Of a stretch of 64,000 bases of DNA, positions 34,873 through 45,771 are shown in pieces. The translations under genes and the position numbers were made by a program. The notes under the pieces were generated by a model that worked only from the letters and a program-made list of their open reading frames with translations, was not told the origin of the DNA and made no database searches. Origin of the DNA: Ustulina deusta (lineage: Eukaryota > Ascomycota > Sordariomycetes > Xylariales > Xylariaceae); assembly GCA_023159155.1 (NCBI GenBank), contig JAJNNX010000033.1:124001-188000 (forward strand). Direction: 5' to 3'. The stretch's first letter is position 1. Each line of letters opens with the position of its first letter.

Positions 34873-35475
34873 AGCCCTGGCTCTGGCTCGTGACTCATAA
34901 GGTGCAGGCCCATAGGCGCTTAAGCGTTGCATAATGTCCTGTAGGCTATCACCGTCTTCTAGCACGAGGATGCGATAGTAATAGTCGCATCTGCCGCTCC
35001 CGGAGACCTCTAGTGATATCAGCTGAGAGGGTTTCATAGTTGGTGGTATCTTTGATGTGAAGACAATGAAAAGAGGGTGAATAAAGCTTCAAAAAGAAGG
35101 TGAGTAAAGTCAAATGAGGGGTTGAAGGATTGGATAAGGGCGAGGTCAGTATTAAAGCTGAAGATTCCCATTGTAAGACCAGAAGCTAGAGAACAACAAC
35201 ACTTGGTGGTAACCGTGGCGAAGGACGGCAATAAAGGAGGAATCAGCAGAGGAACGGCAGACTAGGTTACTATGGCGTAGCTGCGACTCTTATTTCTCTC
35301 GAGCGCAAGTAGTGCGGCTATCACGTTGGTAGGCAGCCTATGTAGAGCTATAGCAATAAAACTAAAGTACTCAAGTAAAGCAGAATATCCTTATGAATAA
35401 GCTAAGCTAAGTGCCGACTTGAATATACCTTGGTATTGCCACTGGACAAAATAAGCACAACGGAATGGAATAACA

Positions 35476-35680
35476 GTTGCTGTTGTTAGTTGCAGTTAGT
35501 TAGTGTTAGCTATAATTACTATTATTAGTTGCAATTAATTAGTTAGTAGAGTAGGTGTTGTTAGTTGTAGTTGGTTGATGTTAGCTATAATTGCTATCAT
35601 TGGCTGCAGTTGGTTGGCTAGTTGCGTAGGTGTTATTGGTTCCAGTTGGTTAGTGCTGGTTAGATAGTCGCTTGGGTGTT
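35476..35680. repeat. 75-base tandem repeat, about 2.6 diverged units
   Basis: Markers GTTAGCTATAATT (35505 and 35580) and GTAGGTGTT (35551 and 35626) recur with a 75-base period; a third, shorter unit follows. Because 75 is divisible by three, the minus strand stays open across the array and encodes NQLQ-containing repeats, but no start or domain supports translation. Confidence 0.7.
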
Positions 35681-36024
35681 GGCTGGCTCGATCCTTGAAA
35701 TTCTGTACCTGACAACTTCTTGTTAGGTCGAAGGCAGCTACCAGAACGAGTCTCTGTTTCTCTTTAAAAGCCAGCACTCCTCACTCTTCGATTTGTTTGT
35801 CAGAAGGAGTATCATACCTGTGCTGAGATCCGAGACCCCATTTCAGAACAATATTAGTAGGGGATCTCCTCAAGCCCAAAGCTTACAATGTCCAGATCAC
35901 TTTCAAAGATCACTTTCTAAGATCACCCCCGACCGACCTGTTTTCGTGTCTACCTAGAAATATCTCCTCGAGTCGCTGTAAGTGTCCCTTATGATACCTG
36001 TTAGACCTTAATGGCTGAGAATGC

Positions 36025-36453
36025 TCACAGTAGACTATTCATCATGTGCAAAAACACAATGATCAAATACCCTGCGGATGTACCAAGATATCGGAGTTTG
36101 TGCAGTGCTATGAGGCAAAAGATTCGAATATGAATATGAAGTGCAAGCTTGTCAAAAGGATGTTTCAAGGGGTTCGAAGGAGCAAGCTCCGCATGCAACA
36201 GTCCTCCCAGGCCCTCTAACCCATGCTTTGAGACTAGGTTATATTCACAGAGGCTAGTTGAAATGATGCGAGCTTGCCTGTTAACTTGGTGGAAGTGAAA
36301 AACAGAACGCATTTCGACCTCCTGGAGGGCTAACAACATAAGTTCTACCGGTAGACAACCCAAGATCCCGAGATTAGCGGCCGGTAAGCTCTCAAAGGCC
36401 GACCGAAGAGATGCCTGAACTAGCTGCATTTCGTGTGGGCGCGAACGGATCAC
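36025..36453 (-). pseudogene. Truncated F-box gene
   Basis: A 142-residue minus-strand frame. The N-terminal half reads as an F-box: LGCLPVELMLLALQEVEMRS, then FHFHQVNRQARII, then EYNLVSKHGLEGLGGLLHAEL, the usual start of a fungal F-box family in which a zinc-ribbon-like cysteine segment normally follows. Here the cysteine segment is missing and the remaining sequence is unlike the family, so the gene appears broken after about residue 95. F-box proteins link substrates to SCF ubiquitin ligases; this copy is unlikely to do so. Confidence 0.55.
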
Positions 36454-36726
36454 AACAAGGTCAAAATCTCATTAATTATACAAACATACTTGTAGAATCT
36501 CATTAGAATATCGCTCAACGTCGACCGAAAAGTCTACGCTCCTCGTTTTTGCCACTGAAAGTTTTGTGTAATCCATGTGTGGGTTCACATTTGTTGACTG
36601 CCTGGCTGAGGGCATTTGCTTGTGTGGCGTGCTGGCGGGTTCGTGATAGTGGGGCTGGAACAGTGAGGCTCACTCCTGGCAGGATGATTCAGTCACGTGA
36701 CCCGCAGTGCATAGATGTGACGTATT

Positions 36727-36945
36727 TCAGCTAATTCGGGGACGGAAACTCCGGCGGTGATGAGAAAGAATGCCTGTTGCGAGCCGGTCCCGTATGGCTT
36801 CCAGGAGCGCTTGTGGTTGCGCTTCTTGAGCAGGTTCGCCTTCTTTGCATCTGCGTTGTGGGTCTTCGCATTGGTGTCGCTCGCTCAGCATGCGACTTTC
36901 AACTTCTTCTTGCCGCTGTTTCTCTTCCTGGAGTAATCGTTGCAC
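36727..36945 (-). pseudogene. Coiled-coil gene fragment
   Basis: A 72-residue minus-strand frame rich in Glu, Gln and Arg (LLQEEKQRQEEVESRML, then QPQALLEAIRDRLATGIL). The pattern resembles the coiled-coil lead-in of a large family of uncharacterised fungal proteins often found with kinase-like and F-box copies, as I remember it. No downstream domain follows, so I treat it as a remnant. Confidence 0.3.
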
Positions 36946-37996
36946 GTAATCTTAGGGTTTTTCATCCATAAAGAATTTGAAATGCAATTCACACTTTTGG
37001 TTGGTTTTTATGGGATAGAGGTGCCGGATAATAAAGGATTGTATATATATGTGTTGACCAGAAACAAAGCACATGAACCGTATTAGGTCAGTCCCGACCG
37101 ACTTCCTAGCATACCTAGTACTTACTGCGTCACGGGTTTATAACAGTTGAAATGGAGTTATGGAAAATCAGGAGTGGGGTGGGGGCAGCTCAGGCTTGCC
37201 TTACTCTAGCTAAAAGCGGCGTGGCTTAGGTTGGCATCCCGTTTGGGAACATTGTGAAAAAAGCCCTAAGGCAGGTATCTAGTGTATGGGGTATGTACTT
37301 CAATGGCTTGATCTCCCCCCATTTCCCCCCATTCTGCACTTGTCCTAGGTACCTCTTTCGTGACTTACCGCTTAATTAGACGGCCTACAATGAGTCTAAC
37401 CTACTAGTATGATTTCACTGATAGGGCCGGTTTGGTCTGGACCAGCCGGGGTATACTTGGTAATCGTTATCTTCTCAGATCCGAGGTACGTCTCTGAAAA
37501 TAGAACACATAATGTAGCGTTAGAACGGCCGGAAATCTGTTTGAAACACCATCTGATCAGCAACAACGTCAATATATTTTCTGTTTATAGTTCGGAATAA
37601 GACTATATACCTAAGGTACTACCTAGATAGTACCTACGGTACCTCGTGTTCAGACGACATAACAGATGTAAGCAGGGAGATAGCTGAAGTAGCTCGCATT
37701 AGGTACCAATCTGGTATCGATAGCGCTGCACTAACGATCAACAAGATGTCGCTAAGCCTATTCTGTCGGCCAACGCTGGTAATGACATCACCTCATAATC
37801 CCCTAATAAGATCGTCGCCCTTTACAGATACTTCCTAGTGTCAACCGCGCTGGGATGTGTCGAGCGATGGCTGTTCCAGCCTGGTTTCACTCCAACAACG
37901 ACGACTCCCCTCGTACCAGCTGTGTGCTTCAGTGAAGGGTGCGTTTTGTTTACTTTCACCGGCCGTCCCTGGGTCTTGTCACTCGAGCCCGCAACC

Positions 37997-40801
37997 ATGA
38001 ATACCGCTACAGTTTCTATGGCGGTAACGCCTACTGTCCTTTCGACCTTTCTGTCGCATGTATGTGTTACTTGTTGTTTCCTTTCGATTTGCGTGGGTTG
38101 GGAAACCGAGACAATTGATATGCCTGGGCGGTGGGAGTCATTGCTAACGCAGTTATTTGGCGTCTGTAGTACCTCAATCGCAAACCTTTGCGTGAACGAC
38201 CAACGGCACATCTATCATATGATGAAGGTTTGCATCTGATTAAATCATTCCTGTACTTCGCGTCTCAGCATACTGTTGAGGAGTTGCAATCTTTCACATC
38301 CCAATGGGTTCCGCATCCACAGTGGGTGAAGGTCAAGGAGGTTGAGATTTCAGAGGAGACGCTCCTGGAGTCAGCAGGCGCTCTACAAGAGCAGCTAGGT
38401 CCCGAGGGGATTCGTAAAGTTGGCGGGAAGGATTGGTGGCAATGGAGACGACCTGAGAGTCCTCTGAAGGCGGAATGGATCGAGATGCGATCTGACTATA
38501 ACGAACGCACAAAGTCGGGTGATGATTCGTGTAAACGGGTCATGTTATATATCCACGGCGGTGGATATTTCTTCGGCAGCGTTGACGAGCATAGATATCA
38601 GATGCAGAGACATGCCCGCAAGCTCAAGGCCAGAGTCTTCGCGCCTGAATATCGACTGGCGCCTCAGTTCCCCTTTCCGTGTGGTCTACAGGACTGTTTA
38701 GCAGCGTACTTGTATCTGCTCAAGACTCAAGATCCATCTACAATTGTTCTGGCAGGAGACTCAGCAGGTGGTGGCATGGTGTTGAGTACGCTTGTCACCC
38801 TAAGAGACCGAGGGTTACCTCTTCCAGCTGGTGCTATCTTGATCTCGCCATGGGTCGATTTGACCCACAGCTTTCCAAGTGTTTCCGGTGACTGCCCATT
38901 AGACTATATCCCTCCTATTGGATTCCACCATAAGCCGTCAGCGTCTTGGCCGCCTCTAAATGCGGATGAATATGCTATATTGAAGGAACAAATATCAAGG
39001 AATATTCAGTCTCAACATTCGGAACAGCTTGCTGAAGTTAAGGCTCCAGATGTCGAAGGAACAATAAAAAGCCGGGCAGAAACTACGTATCTTAGTGTAC
39101 ATATCGATGGTGAAGAAGTCGTGCTCAAAGATCAGATTCAGGTGAGATAACTCCCATAGTTAGGATTTTTAAGTTCTATAAACTAACAAAACTCAGATGT
39201 ACACCACCAACGAGCTGCTGTCGCATCCATTGGTTAGTCCTATCATGCAGCCTTCACTTGGTGGTTTGCCGCCATTGCTCATCATGACTGGTGGCGGCGA
39301 AATTCTTCGAGATGAGCAGATATATCTAGCTCATAAGTGTGCGGATCCGGAGAAGTACCCGCCTGGAGATATTCGCATGGACGAAACTGCAAAGGAGCAG
39401 ATTTCGCGGTTCAAACCAACTGATGTTCAGCTTCAGATATGGGATGATTTGTGCCATGTCGCCCCAACGCTAAGCTTTACTCGACCAGCCAAGTACATGT
39501 ATCGCTCGATTGCGCAGTTCGGAGCTTGGGCCTTAGCAAGAGCCCAGAAGACCGAAATTGAGATACTAGACGATGATCAGATTTCCTTTATCTCTAGTTC
39601 CGATTCCTTCGATGGTGCAGCAACACCAGGCAAGGAGGAAACTGAATCGTCGGAACCTGGGCAGCCCCAGGTTGGCAAAGCCGGTGACCCTTTACCACCA
39701 TTCAAGAACCATATGATCCGGCAGCGAGTGAGTCGGCACGGTGTTATCAGGCCGCTAGAACCAGCTGCTGAACTTCCCGCATGCACTCTTGATCCTAATG
39801 AGATCGGTGTTGTCAAGGAAGGTCCTGTTAGGAAGTGGCTTGAGGCGCGTCGTCAGTGGGATACCCGCTTTGACAGCACTCGTGCTAAGGTCCACAAGAA
39901 GCGGTTCAAGGAGATGATGGCAGGCTACCAGGGATTCGATGGCGAGACGCCGCCTCCAAGCGCTCTAGCCGCAAGACGCAAGGCTGCCGGCGCTCTTGTG
40001 GCAAAGAAGAGGAGGAAGAGCATGGGACTTGCCCTATGGTCTCTCTGGGGCTCGAAACACGATGAGATGACAGTACAGAGAGAGGGAGAAGCTGGGAAGG
40101 CTCCGGAGGTAAAGGCCGCTACGAAGCAAGAGGGCTACGGTGCACGCTCCCCGTCGGACCTGGAGAGACAGGGGCGGGCTGTCGCGAGCCAGAGACCGTT
40201 GACTTGTCGGAGTCCTTCGAGAACAAAGATCGTCAGAGATGAGAACCAGACCTTAGATAGACATGTCGACGCAAACACCCTGATTGCAGTTCTGATGGCG
40301 AAGAGGGAAGGGAGAGTACCTCACGACACTACCGGGCCGCTGCCATCACTCAATAGCGACTCGCTTTCTCCTCACTATGTCCCACCACCAACCGGGGTTA
40401 CAGGAAAACGACCCATTGTTAGTGGCATTGCCGTGCCGTTTAGCCTAGACAAAGAAGCCGAAACGGCCAGCATGATTACCTTGACCTCGACCATGGACCC
40501 GCCGTCACGGGTTGCGAGCCCGACATCACTGAGTCCAAAGACGGATAATTTCCCTGATGCTAGCTCTGCGGTGATGGCGAGGTCTAATCCGGAAATAGCT
40601 GGTGAGGCCGAGGAACCAGACTCTCTGAAGGTAGGAGATGCCAATACATCAGCAGTAGTCAGCCCTCTAGCCACACCTCTCGCGGACAATAGTGATGCCC
40701 AGGGACATGGAGAGAACATACAGGGGAACACCGCGATCAACGGGGAACGACCACCCTTGGAGACGTTTGTGACGGCGCAGGAGGATCTGCCGAAGGTTTA
40801 G
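37997..40801 (+). CDS. HSL-type alpha/beta hydrolase (lipase/esterase)
   Basis: Exons: 37997-38059, 38170-39141 and 39197-40801, giving 879 residues. The first 20 residues (TPTVLSTFLSH) are hydrophobic and may anchor the protein to a membrane or lipid droplet. The hydrolase domain (about 30-470) has the oxyanion-hole motif HGGGY (150-154), the nucleophile elbow GDSAGGG with Ser219, an acid candidate Asp384 in GGGEILRDE, and His432 in DLCHVAP. This is the hormone-sensitive-lipase family order. From about residue 470 on there is a 400-residue Ser/Thr/Pro/Glu-rich tail, broken by a conserved-looking basic segment (RKWLEARRQWDTRF to KKRFKEMM) and probably disordered. The substrate is unknown; neutral lipids or esters are the family's usual targets. 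Its 3' end converges on mL41. Confidence 0.9.
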
Positions 40802-41223
40802 GGGAGTTTTTGTTGTGATTGTACCGAGTCCTGGTGTACGAGAGAAAGAAGAACAGCGCAAGACGTTATACCCAATTCTTTGGAATATCCTTTACTTTGT
40901 ATATCCTCGTTAATAGCCCTAGCATATCAGCATTAGACCAAACACAATCCTTTTTTCATGTCTTTTTCTCGTATGTTTTTTTTTCGTTGGAGTTCTAATT
41001 TGTGATACACTGTTTACAGGTCCGAGGACACACATATCTATAGAGTACATTTGTAGAGTTCTGTCGACTAGATTTCCATCCCGTCGCGAAGCGTTCCAAG
41101 TCTCCCGCCTTCTGGCGTTCGCTCTTCTTCGGCACACGGCATTCCTATCCCTCCATTGCCGGACATTTTGCCCTCATGTAATCGGGGGAAGGGAAACTCG
41201 TCTTATCGCTAGACTTGGTACAT
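40802..41223. other. Convergent spacer, hydrolase / mL41
   Basis: About 420 bases of 3' untranslated sequence for two convergent genes. Short T-runs (40966-40984) are the only notable feature. Confidence 0.6.
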
Positions 41224-41845
41224 TTAGTCCAGTCCGTTCTCGGTCTTCCATCGATCCAGATACAGCTCAGGAGACTTGGGACCCAAGGAATATCCCTCGT
41301 AGCGACCCCTCGTACGCTCCATGCTCTCAGGCACAAACGGAGTTAACTGTATTTGGGAGAGGTATATTAGCATCTGTACGCATGACAATATTTGAGTCCC
41401 AAGCAGCGGGGTGTTTCCCGTGATTCCATCTGTCTTCGCTTCGACCGTGAGTACTCTTCTGGTTGTTCCCACTCATCGTACTTCTTTTTATCCAGTCCGC
41501 CTCCTCACCACCACACAACCCTTACGCGATTAAGGAAAGAAAAAATTGAGCAAATGGACTGAAGCGGTTTTGCTAGTTGATGCGGTCTCGCGCCCTGTCA
41601 TTCTTCGGGAGGGGAGAGGGGCAGAAACTTATGTCATAGTAGAAAGGAGGCCGCACCTTGAAGGTATCGAGACCAGCGGGCACGACATACGTCCGCACCT
41701 TGCCCCACTCGATAATGTAGCCACCGTACTTGGTGTGTCGACCCATGGATCCGGTGCGAGTGCCCTTGTAGAAGCCCTTCTTGATGTCCTTGGTCGTCAG
41801 CGGCAGCTTGCGAAAGCGCTTCAGGAGCGCCTGTGTCGGCTTCAT
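41224..41845 (-). CDS. mrpl27: Mitochondrial large-subunit ribosomal protein mL41 (MRPL27)
   Basis: A structural protein of the mitochondrial large ribosomal subunit. Two exons on the minus strand: 41845-41657 and 41346-41224, giving 103 residues. The first exon contains the family core: LTTKDIKKGFYKGTRTGSMG, then HTKYGGYIIEW and KVRTYVVP. The second continues LTPFVPESM and ends in a short helical tail. The intron is 310 bases, longer than most others here; both splice sites are in phase 0. The basic N-terminus would act as the mitochondrial presequence. It is transcribed divergently from UTP14. Confidence 0.92.
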
Positions 41846-42504
41846 TTTTGCTCGCTATCCCCCTTCTTCCGCCTTCGCTTCCTCTCTTGTCTTCTCCTTG
41901 TCTCGTGTTTTTCCGGCGACACTGGATTGCTCGCCGGCAATCCTCGCGTAAATGTGCTTCTTGGATCGTCACCGCCCGCTCTCGTCGCTGTCGTTCGAGG
42001 GATTCGACGGTGCAGCGCTTTCTTATCTGTTGAGATGTGATCGAGGACTGGACGGGGCCGCTCGCGTGGTGGTTGTCTTGCTATCTCCTTGACCGCCGAG
42101 GTAATGCGATGCGGCGTCGTCTTAAGGCAATGCCGCCGTGAAGTCACTGAAAATCCCACTTGTCGACAGGGATTGTTGGATCTCTTTTAGTGGGGCGGCT
42201 GGCATTGTCCGCTCAAAGACTGCTCACTGGATAAGGTATTGATAAGAGCTTCCCCCACTATCGCGATAAGGAAAAGTTCTGGCACTCGATTTCCATGTAG
42301 TGGTACATTTATGATTCAAGGCAGGTACAGACGTATACATAACGTGCCACCGTATTTGCTCTTGTAATGGCACTCGTTTCTGGACGGTATTGAACGAATC
42401 TCAGTTGGCGGCGCTTTGGCTGTAGGTGTTTTGCGGCTTGAATAAAACACAGTCTCTTACCATATACTATCACGATCAAAAGAGCGACCAATAAATCACC
42501 CACA
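41846..42504. promoter_or_regulatory. Divergent promoter region of mL41 and UTP14
   Basis: A 659-base spacer between two start codons on opposite strands, so both promoters must lie here. The mL41-proximal part is very C/T-rich. No specific factor site could be named with confidence. Both products serve ribosome production, which would fit shared growth control. Confidence 0.55.
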
Positions 42505-45440
42505 ATGCCTGGCCGTCAAGCGCACGGGCGGCCGCTTATTGCAGCCAGCGGCAGCGGCAGCAAGAGCAAGAATAGACGGTCAAAGGCGAAGTCGAATAGC
42601 AAGGCCATGAACGCCTATGCCGCCGCCCAGGCAGAGGTCGGTGATCAGCAAAAGCGCACCCCGCGGAATCGGCAGCTCGACGCGGATCTGGACGACGGTA
42701 CGCCGCGTGGGAAGCACGCTCGAGACGGTGAAGACGACGGCGACGACGATGATGACGAGGCGCCCCCTCGGAAAATGCACCGTGGCTCGAGGCGGGACGA
42801 AGAGGACGACGTCGAGTATGGCAGCGATGGCTCTGGCAACTCGTGGCGCGTAGGCGTAGTGAACGAGGAGGACGATTCGGAGATCGACAGTGATGAGGCT
42901 TTTGGCGAGAGTGACGAGGAGCGATTTCAGAATTTCAAATTTCCTGGGAGCGGGAAAAAGGAGAAGCAGGCGGAAGAGGTAAGCTGCGCACAAGCAGGTC
43001 TGGAAAAACAACCGTCGACATGGCTAATTTTGGATGTAGGACGGTGAGGACGATGAAGATGAAGGCGAATACGTTGGCGATGCCGATGGTGCCTCACTTG
43101 GATCCGATGCTATAGATCTCGCCGATGCTTTGGACATGTCAATGTCAGACGACGACGAACTACCAGATGACGCTCAAGAGGAGGATGAGAACGGAGACAA
43201 CTCCGAAATTGAAGACGACGAGGACTCTGGAGATGAATCGTCCGACGTCGAATCGGATGATCAGGAGGAAGCAGATATCGATGCTTGGGTGTCAAAGTTT
43301 GCAGGAACTGATGATGCCAAGGACGACGAGGCTCAGACAATAACGTCGAAGCCGAAACTTGGCCTTAAAGAACTGGGTCTTTTAAGTGTAAAAGACTCGG
43401 AGCTCAAAAAGTCCCTCAAACTTATGACTAAAGATGAACGGGCCAAGACGAAACAAAAGCTCGAGGTTCCTCTTGCGCGACGGGCACAAGCGAAACTTGA
43501 TCGTTCGGTTGCGTACGAAAAGACAAACGAGTCTCTCGGTCGCTGGCTTGACACTGTCAAAGCTATGCGTAGGACAGATACCAGCCTTGTTTTCCCTCTA
43601 CCTCAACACGAGACAGGATTAGCTCGCCATAACAACAACGAACTTGCACCACTGAATCAGAAGACTGCTGGAACAGAGCTCGAAAATACCATCATGGCCA
43701 TTATGGAGGAGAGCGGTCTAAGTTTGAGTGCTGAACCAAAAAAAAAGGCTGTCATAGTTGATGAGGAGGGCCAGACTATCTCTAGGAAGGCCATGTTGCA
43801 ACAAAAACGCCATGAGAGGGAGCTTAAGTCCAGAGAAGAAGCCAGAGCAAAGCGCATCAAAAAGATTAAGTCCAAGGCCTACCATCGTGTACACAGAAAG
43901 CAAAGGGAAAGGGAAGAAATCAAAGAGCGGGAGATTATGATTGCGTCTGGTGAGATAAACAGTGAGGACGAACGAGAGGCGCTGGACCGCCAGCGTGCGA
44001 TGGAGAGAATGGGAGCACGACATCGGGAGAGCAAGTGGGCCAAGCAGACCAATAAAAATGGCCGGGCTGCCTGGGACGAGGACGTCCGTATGGGAGTCAC
44101 CGAAATGGCGAGACGAGATGAAGAGCTTCGTCGTCGTATTGAAGGAAAATCCGTAAATAAGGGCTCAGACGATGAATCTGATGACTCGGATGGCTCAGCT
44201 GGTTCCGACGTTGACGAAAGAGTGAGGCTCCTCCGACAACTCAAGAAACTTGACGCCGTGGAAGACTCCGAACCAAAGTCAAAACTCATGAACATGGAGT
44301 TCATGAGAAAGGCCGAGGCAAGACGGAAAAAAGAGAACGACGAGCTGATAGCTGATATGAGGCGAGAGCTCGATTCAGATGCTGATGACCAGAGTGAATC
44401 CGATCACGGGCCTGAAGACGTTGGCAGACGTACATTCGGCCAGCCAACTAACCCGAAGCAAGCGCTCAAAGCTAGTAAACCGAACAAGAAGGCAAAAGCG
44501 GAAAAGACAGACCAGGTTCAAGAGGATACAAGAAATGTTCAGGAGCCAACAGCCAGTCGATCCAAAGTCCTTTCGGCTTTACCTCCTCAAAATCCTGATG
44601 GAAACGAGACGGGCGGCGCGTGGAGTCAGCCGACAGCATCTGGGACTTCAAAGAAACAAAGGGGCAAAAAGACAGGGCCTAGCACAGACGTATTGGAGAT
44701 CGATATCAACTCTGTAGCTGTGTCAGCTCCAGCATCAGAAAAAAAGAAAGCGCAGAAAAGGGATGATGTGGTGCAAGTCGAGTACTCCTCGGATGACGAA
44801 GACCAGCACCTGCCTGTCCAGTTCCGAGAACAGGAGCTTATCGAAAGAGCCTTTGGAGGTCTAGATGTCTTTGAAGCGGAATTCCAGGCCGAAAAGGATG
44901 CCGCTATCGCAGATGACGATGAAAAGACTGTTGAGACGACATTACCCGGTTGGGGCTCCGTAAGTGACTGCATCTAGATCTTGAGTGAATATTTCTAGTG
45001 GATAAAAGGGAAGTGCTAATACCTCGCTTCTTTCTAGTGGGTTGGTGAAGGTGTTACGAAACGTGAGAAACAGCGCAGGTTCTTCACCAAAAAGGATGGC
45101 GTAAAGCCCGACACTCGCAAGGATTTCCAGAAGGATAGGGTGATCATTAGTGAGAAACGCGTCAAGAAGGTGAGTTCTCGCCTCCTCTTCCCTTTATTAT
45201 TATTTTCCTACTCGAAAACCGTCTATAACAACTCTCTTTCTAACCCAAACCGCACAGAATGACAAATATCTCGCCTCCCAGCTTCCTCATCAATACGAGA
45301 GTAGAGCACAGTACGAACGCAGTCTACGACTACCTATCGGCCCCGAGTTCATGACCAAGCAGGCGTTCCAAGACGCCACGAAACCGCGTGTTATCATCAA
45401 GCAGGGCATCATTGCGCCTATATCCAAGCCCACGCATTAG
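42505..45440 (+). CDS. utp14: U3 snoRNA-associated protein UTP14
   Basis: A nucleolar component of the small-subunit processome required for 18S rRNA processing; it stimulates the helicase Dhr1 in yeast. Exons: 42505-42978, 43040-44959, 45038-45169 and 45258-45440, giving 902 residues. The N-terminal 250 residues are Lys/Arg-rich, then strongly acidic. The conserved core begins with the DIDAWVSKFAG region and includes RRAQAKLDRSVAYEKT and the KIKSKAYHRVHRK motif typical of UTP14. The C-terminus has GWGSWVGEG, FFTKKDG, KRVKKNDKYLASQLPHQY and EFMTKQAFQDATKPRVIIKQG, all characteristic. Acidic segments probably are disordered. The 3' end converges on the G-patch gene with 331 bases between stops. 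Confidence 0.95.
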
Positions 45441-45771
45441 TAGGTTGGTCGGAAGTTATTCGTGTTGCTCGTTCTCGGAAGACGGCGTGGTAGGGCGTAT
45501 ATAGTGAAACGCGCATCCCATTGGGAAAAGTCGGTGCAAGTAGAGATAGAAAATAGAGTCGATGCATATTCAAGACCTTAAGCGATAGAAGGTTTATAGA
45601 GTACATAGCATTGGAATATCTATCACAAAATCCTTCGATCATGCCCATTATCGCACACAAGCTCGGAAACGCGCGTGGTGGATGCAAGTAGATTTCAGAT
45701 TTTGTTCTTCGCCTTCAATTAGGGGGGGGTATCAGTAATGTCGCCATCTCTACTGTACATCTATCTCCTCA
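45441..45771. other. Convergent spacer, UTP14 / G-patch gene
   Basis: 331 bases of shared 3' untranslated sequence; a G-run near 45721-45728 is the only feature noted. Confidence 0.6.

Larger units (their letters stand above)
34873..37996. other. Accessory spacer with gene relics and tandem repeat
   Basis: About 3.1 kb. It holds the truncated F-box relic (36025-36453, minus), a 75-base tandem repeat (35476-35680) and a coiled-coil relic (36727-36945, minus), all listed separately. A small open frame on the minus strand at 34849-35037 overlaps the kinase-like stop and has no family. The stretch 37000-37990 is AT-rich with TACCTA-type hexamers and a perfect GGTACTA...TAGTACC inverted repeat near 37615-37634. 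Confidence 0.5.

Noticed and set aside
34849..35037. 62-residue minus-strand frame overlapping the kinase-like stop
   Set aside because: Looks partly protein-like (CDYYYRILVLEDGDSLQDI) but has no family and no adjoining exon that I could join.
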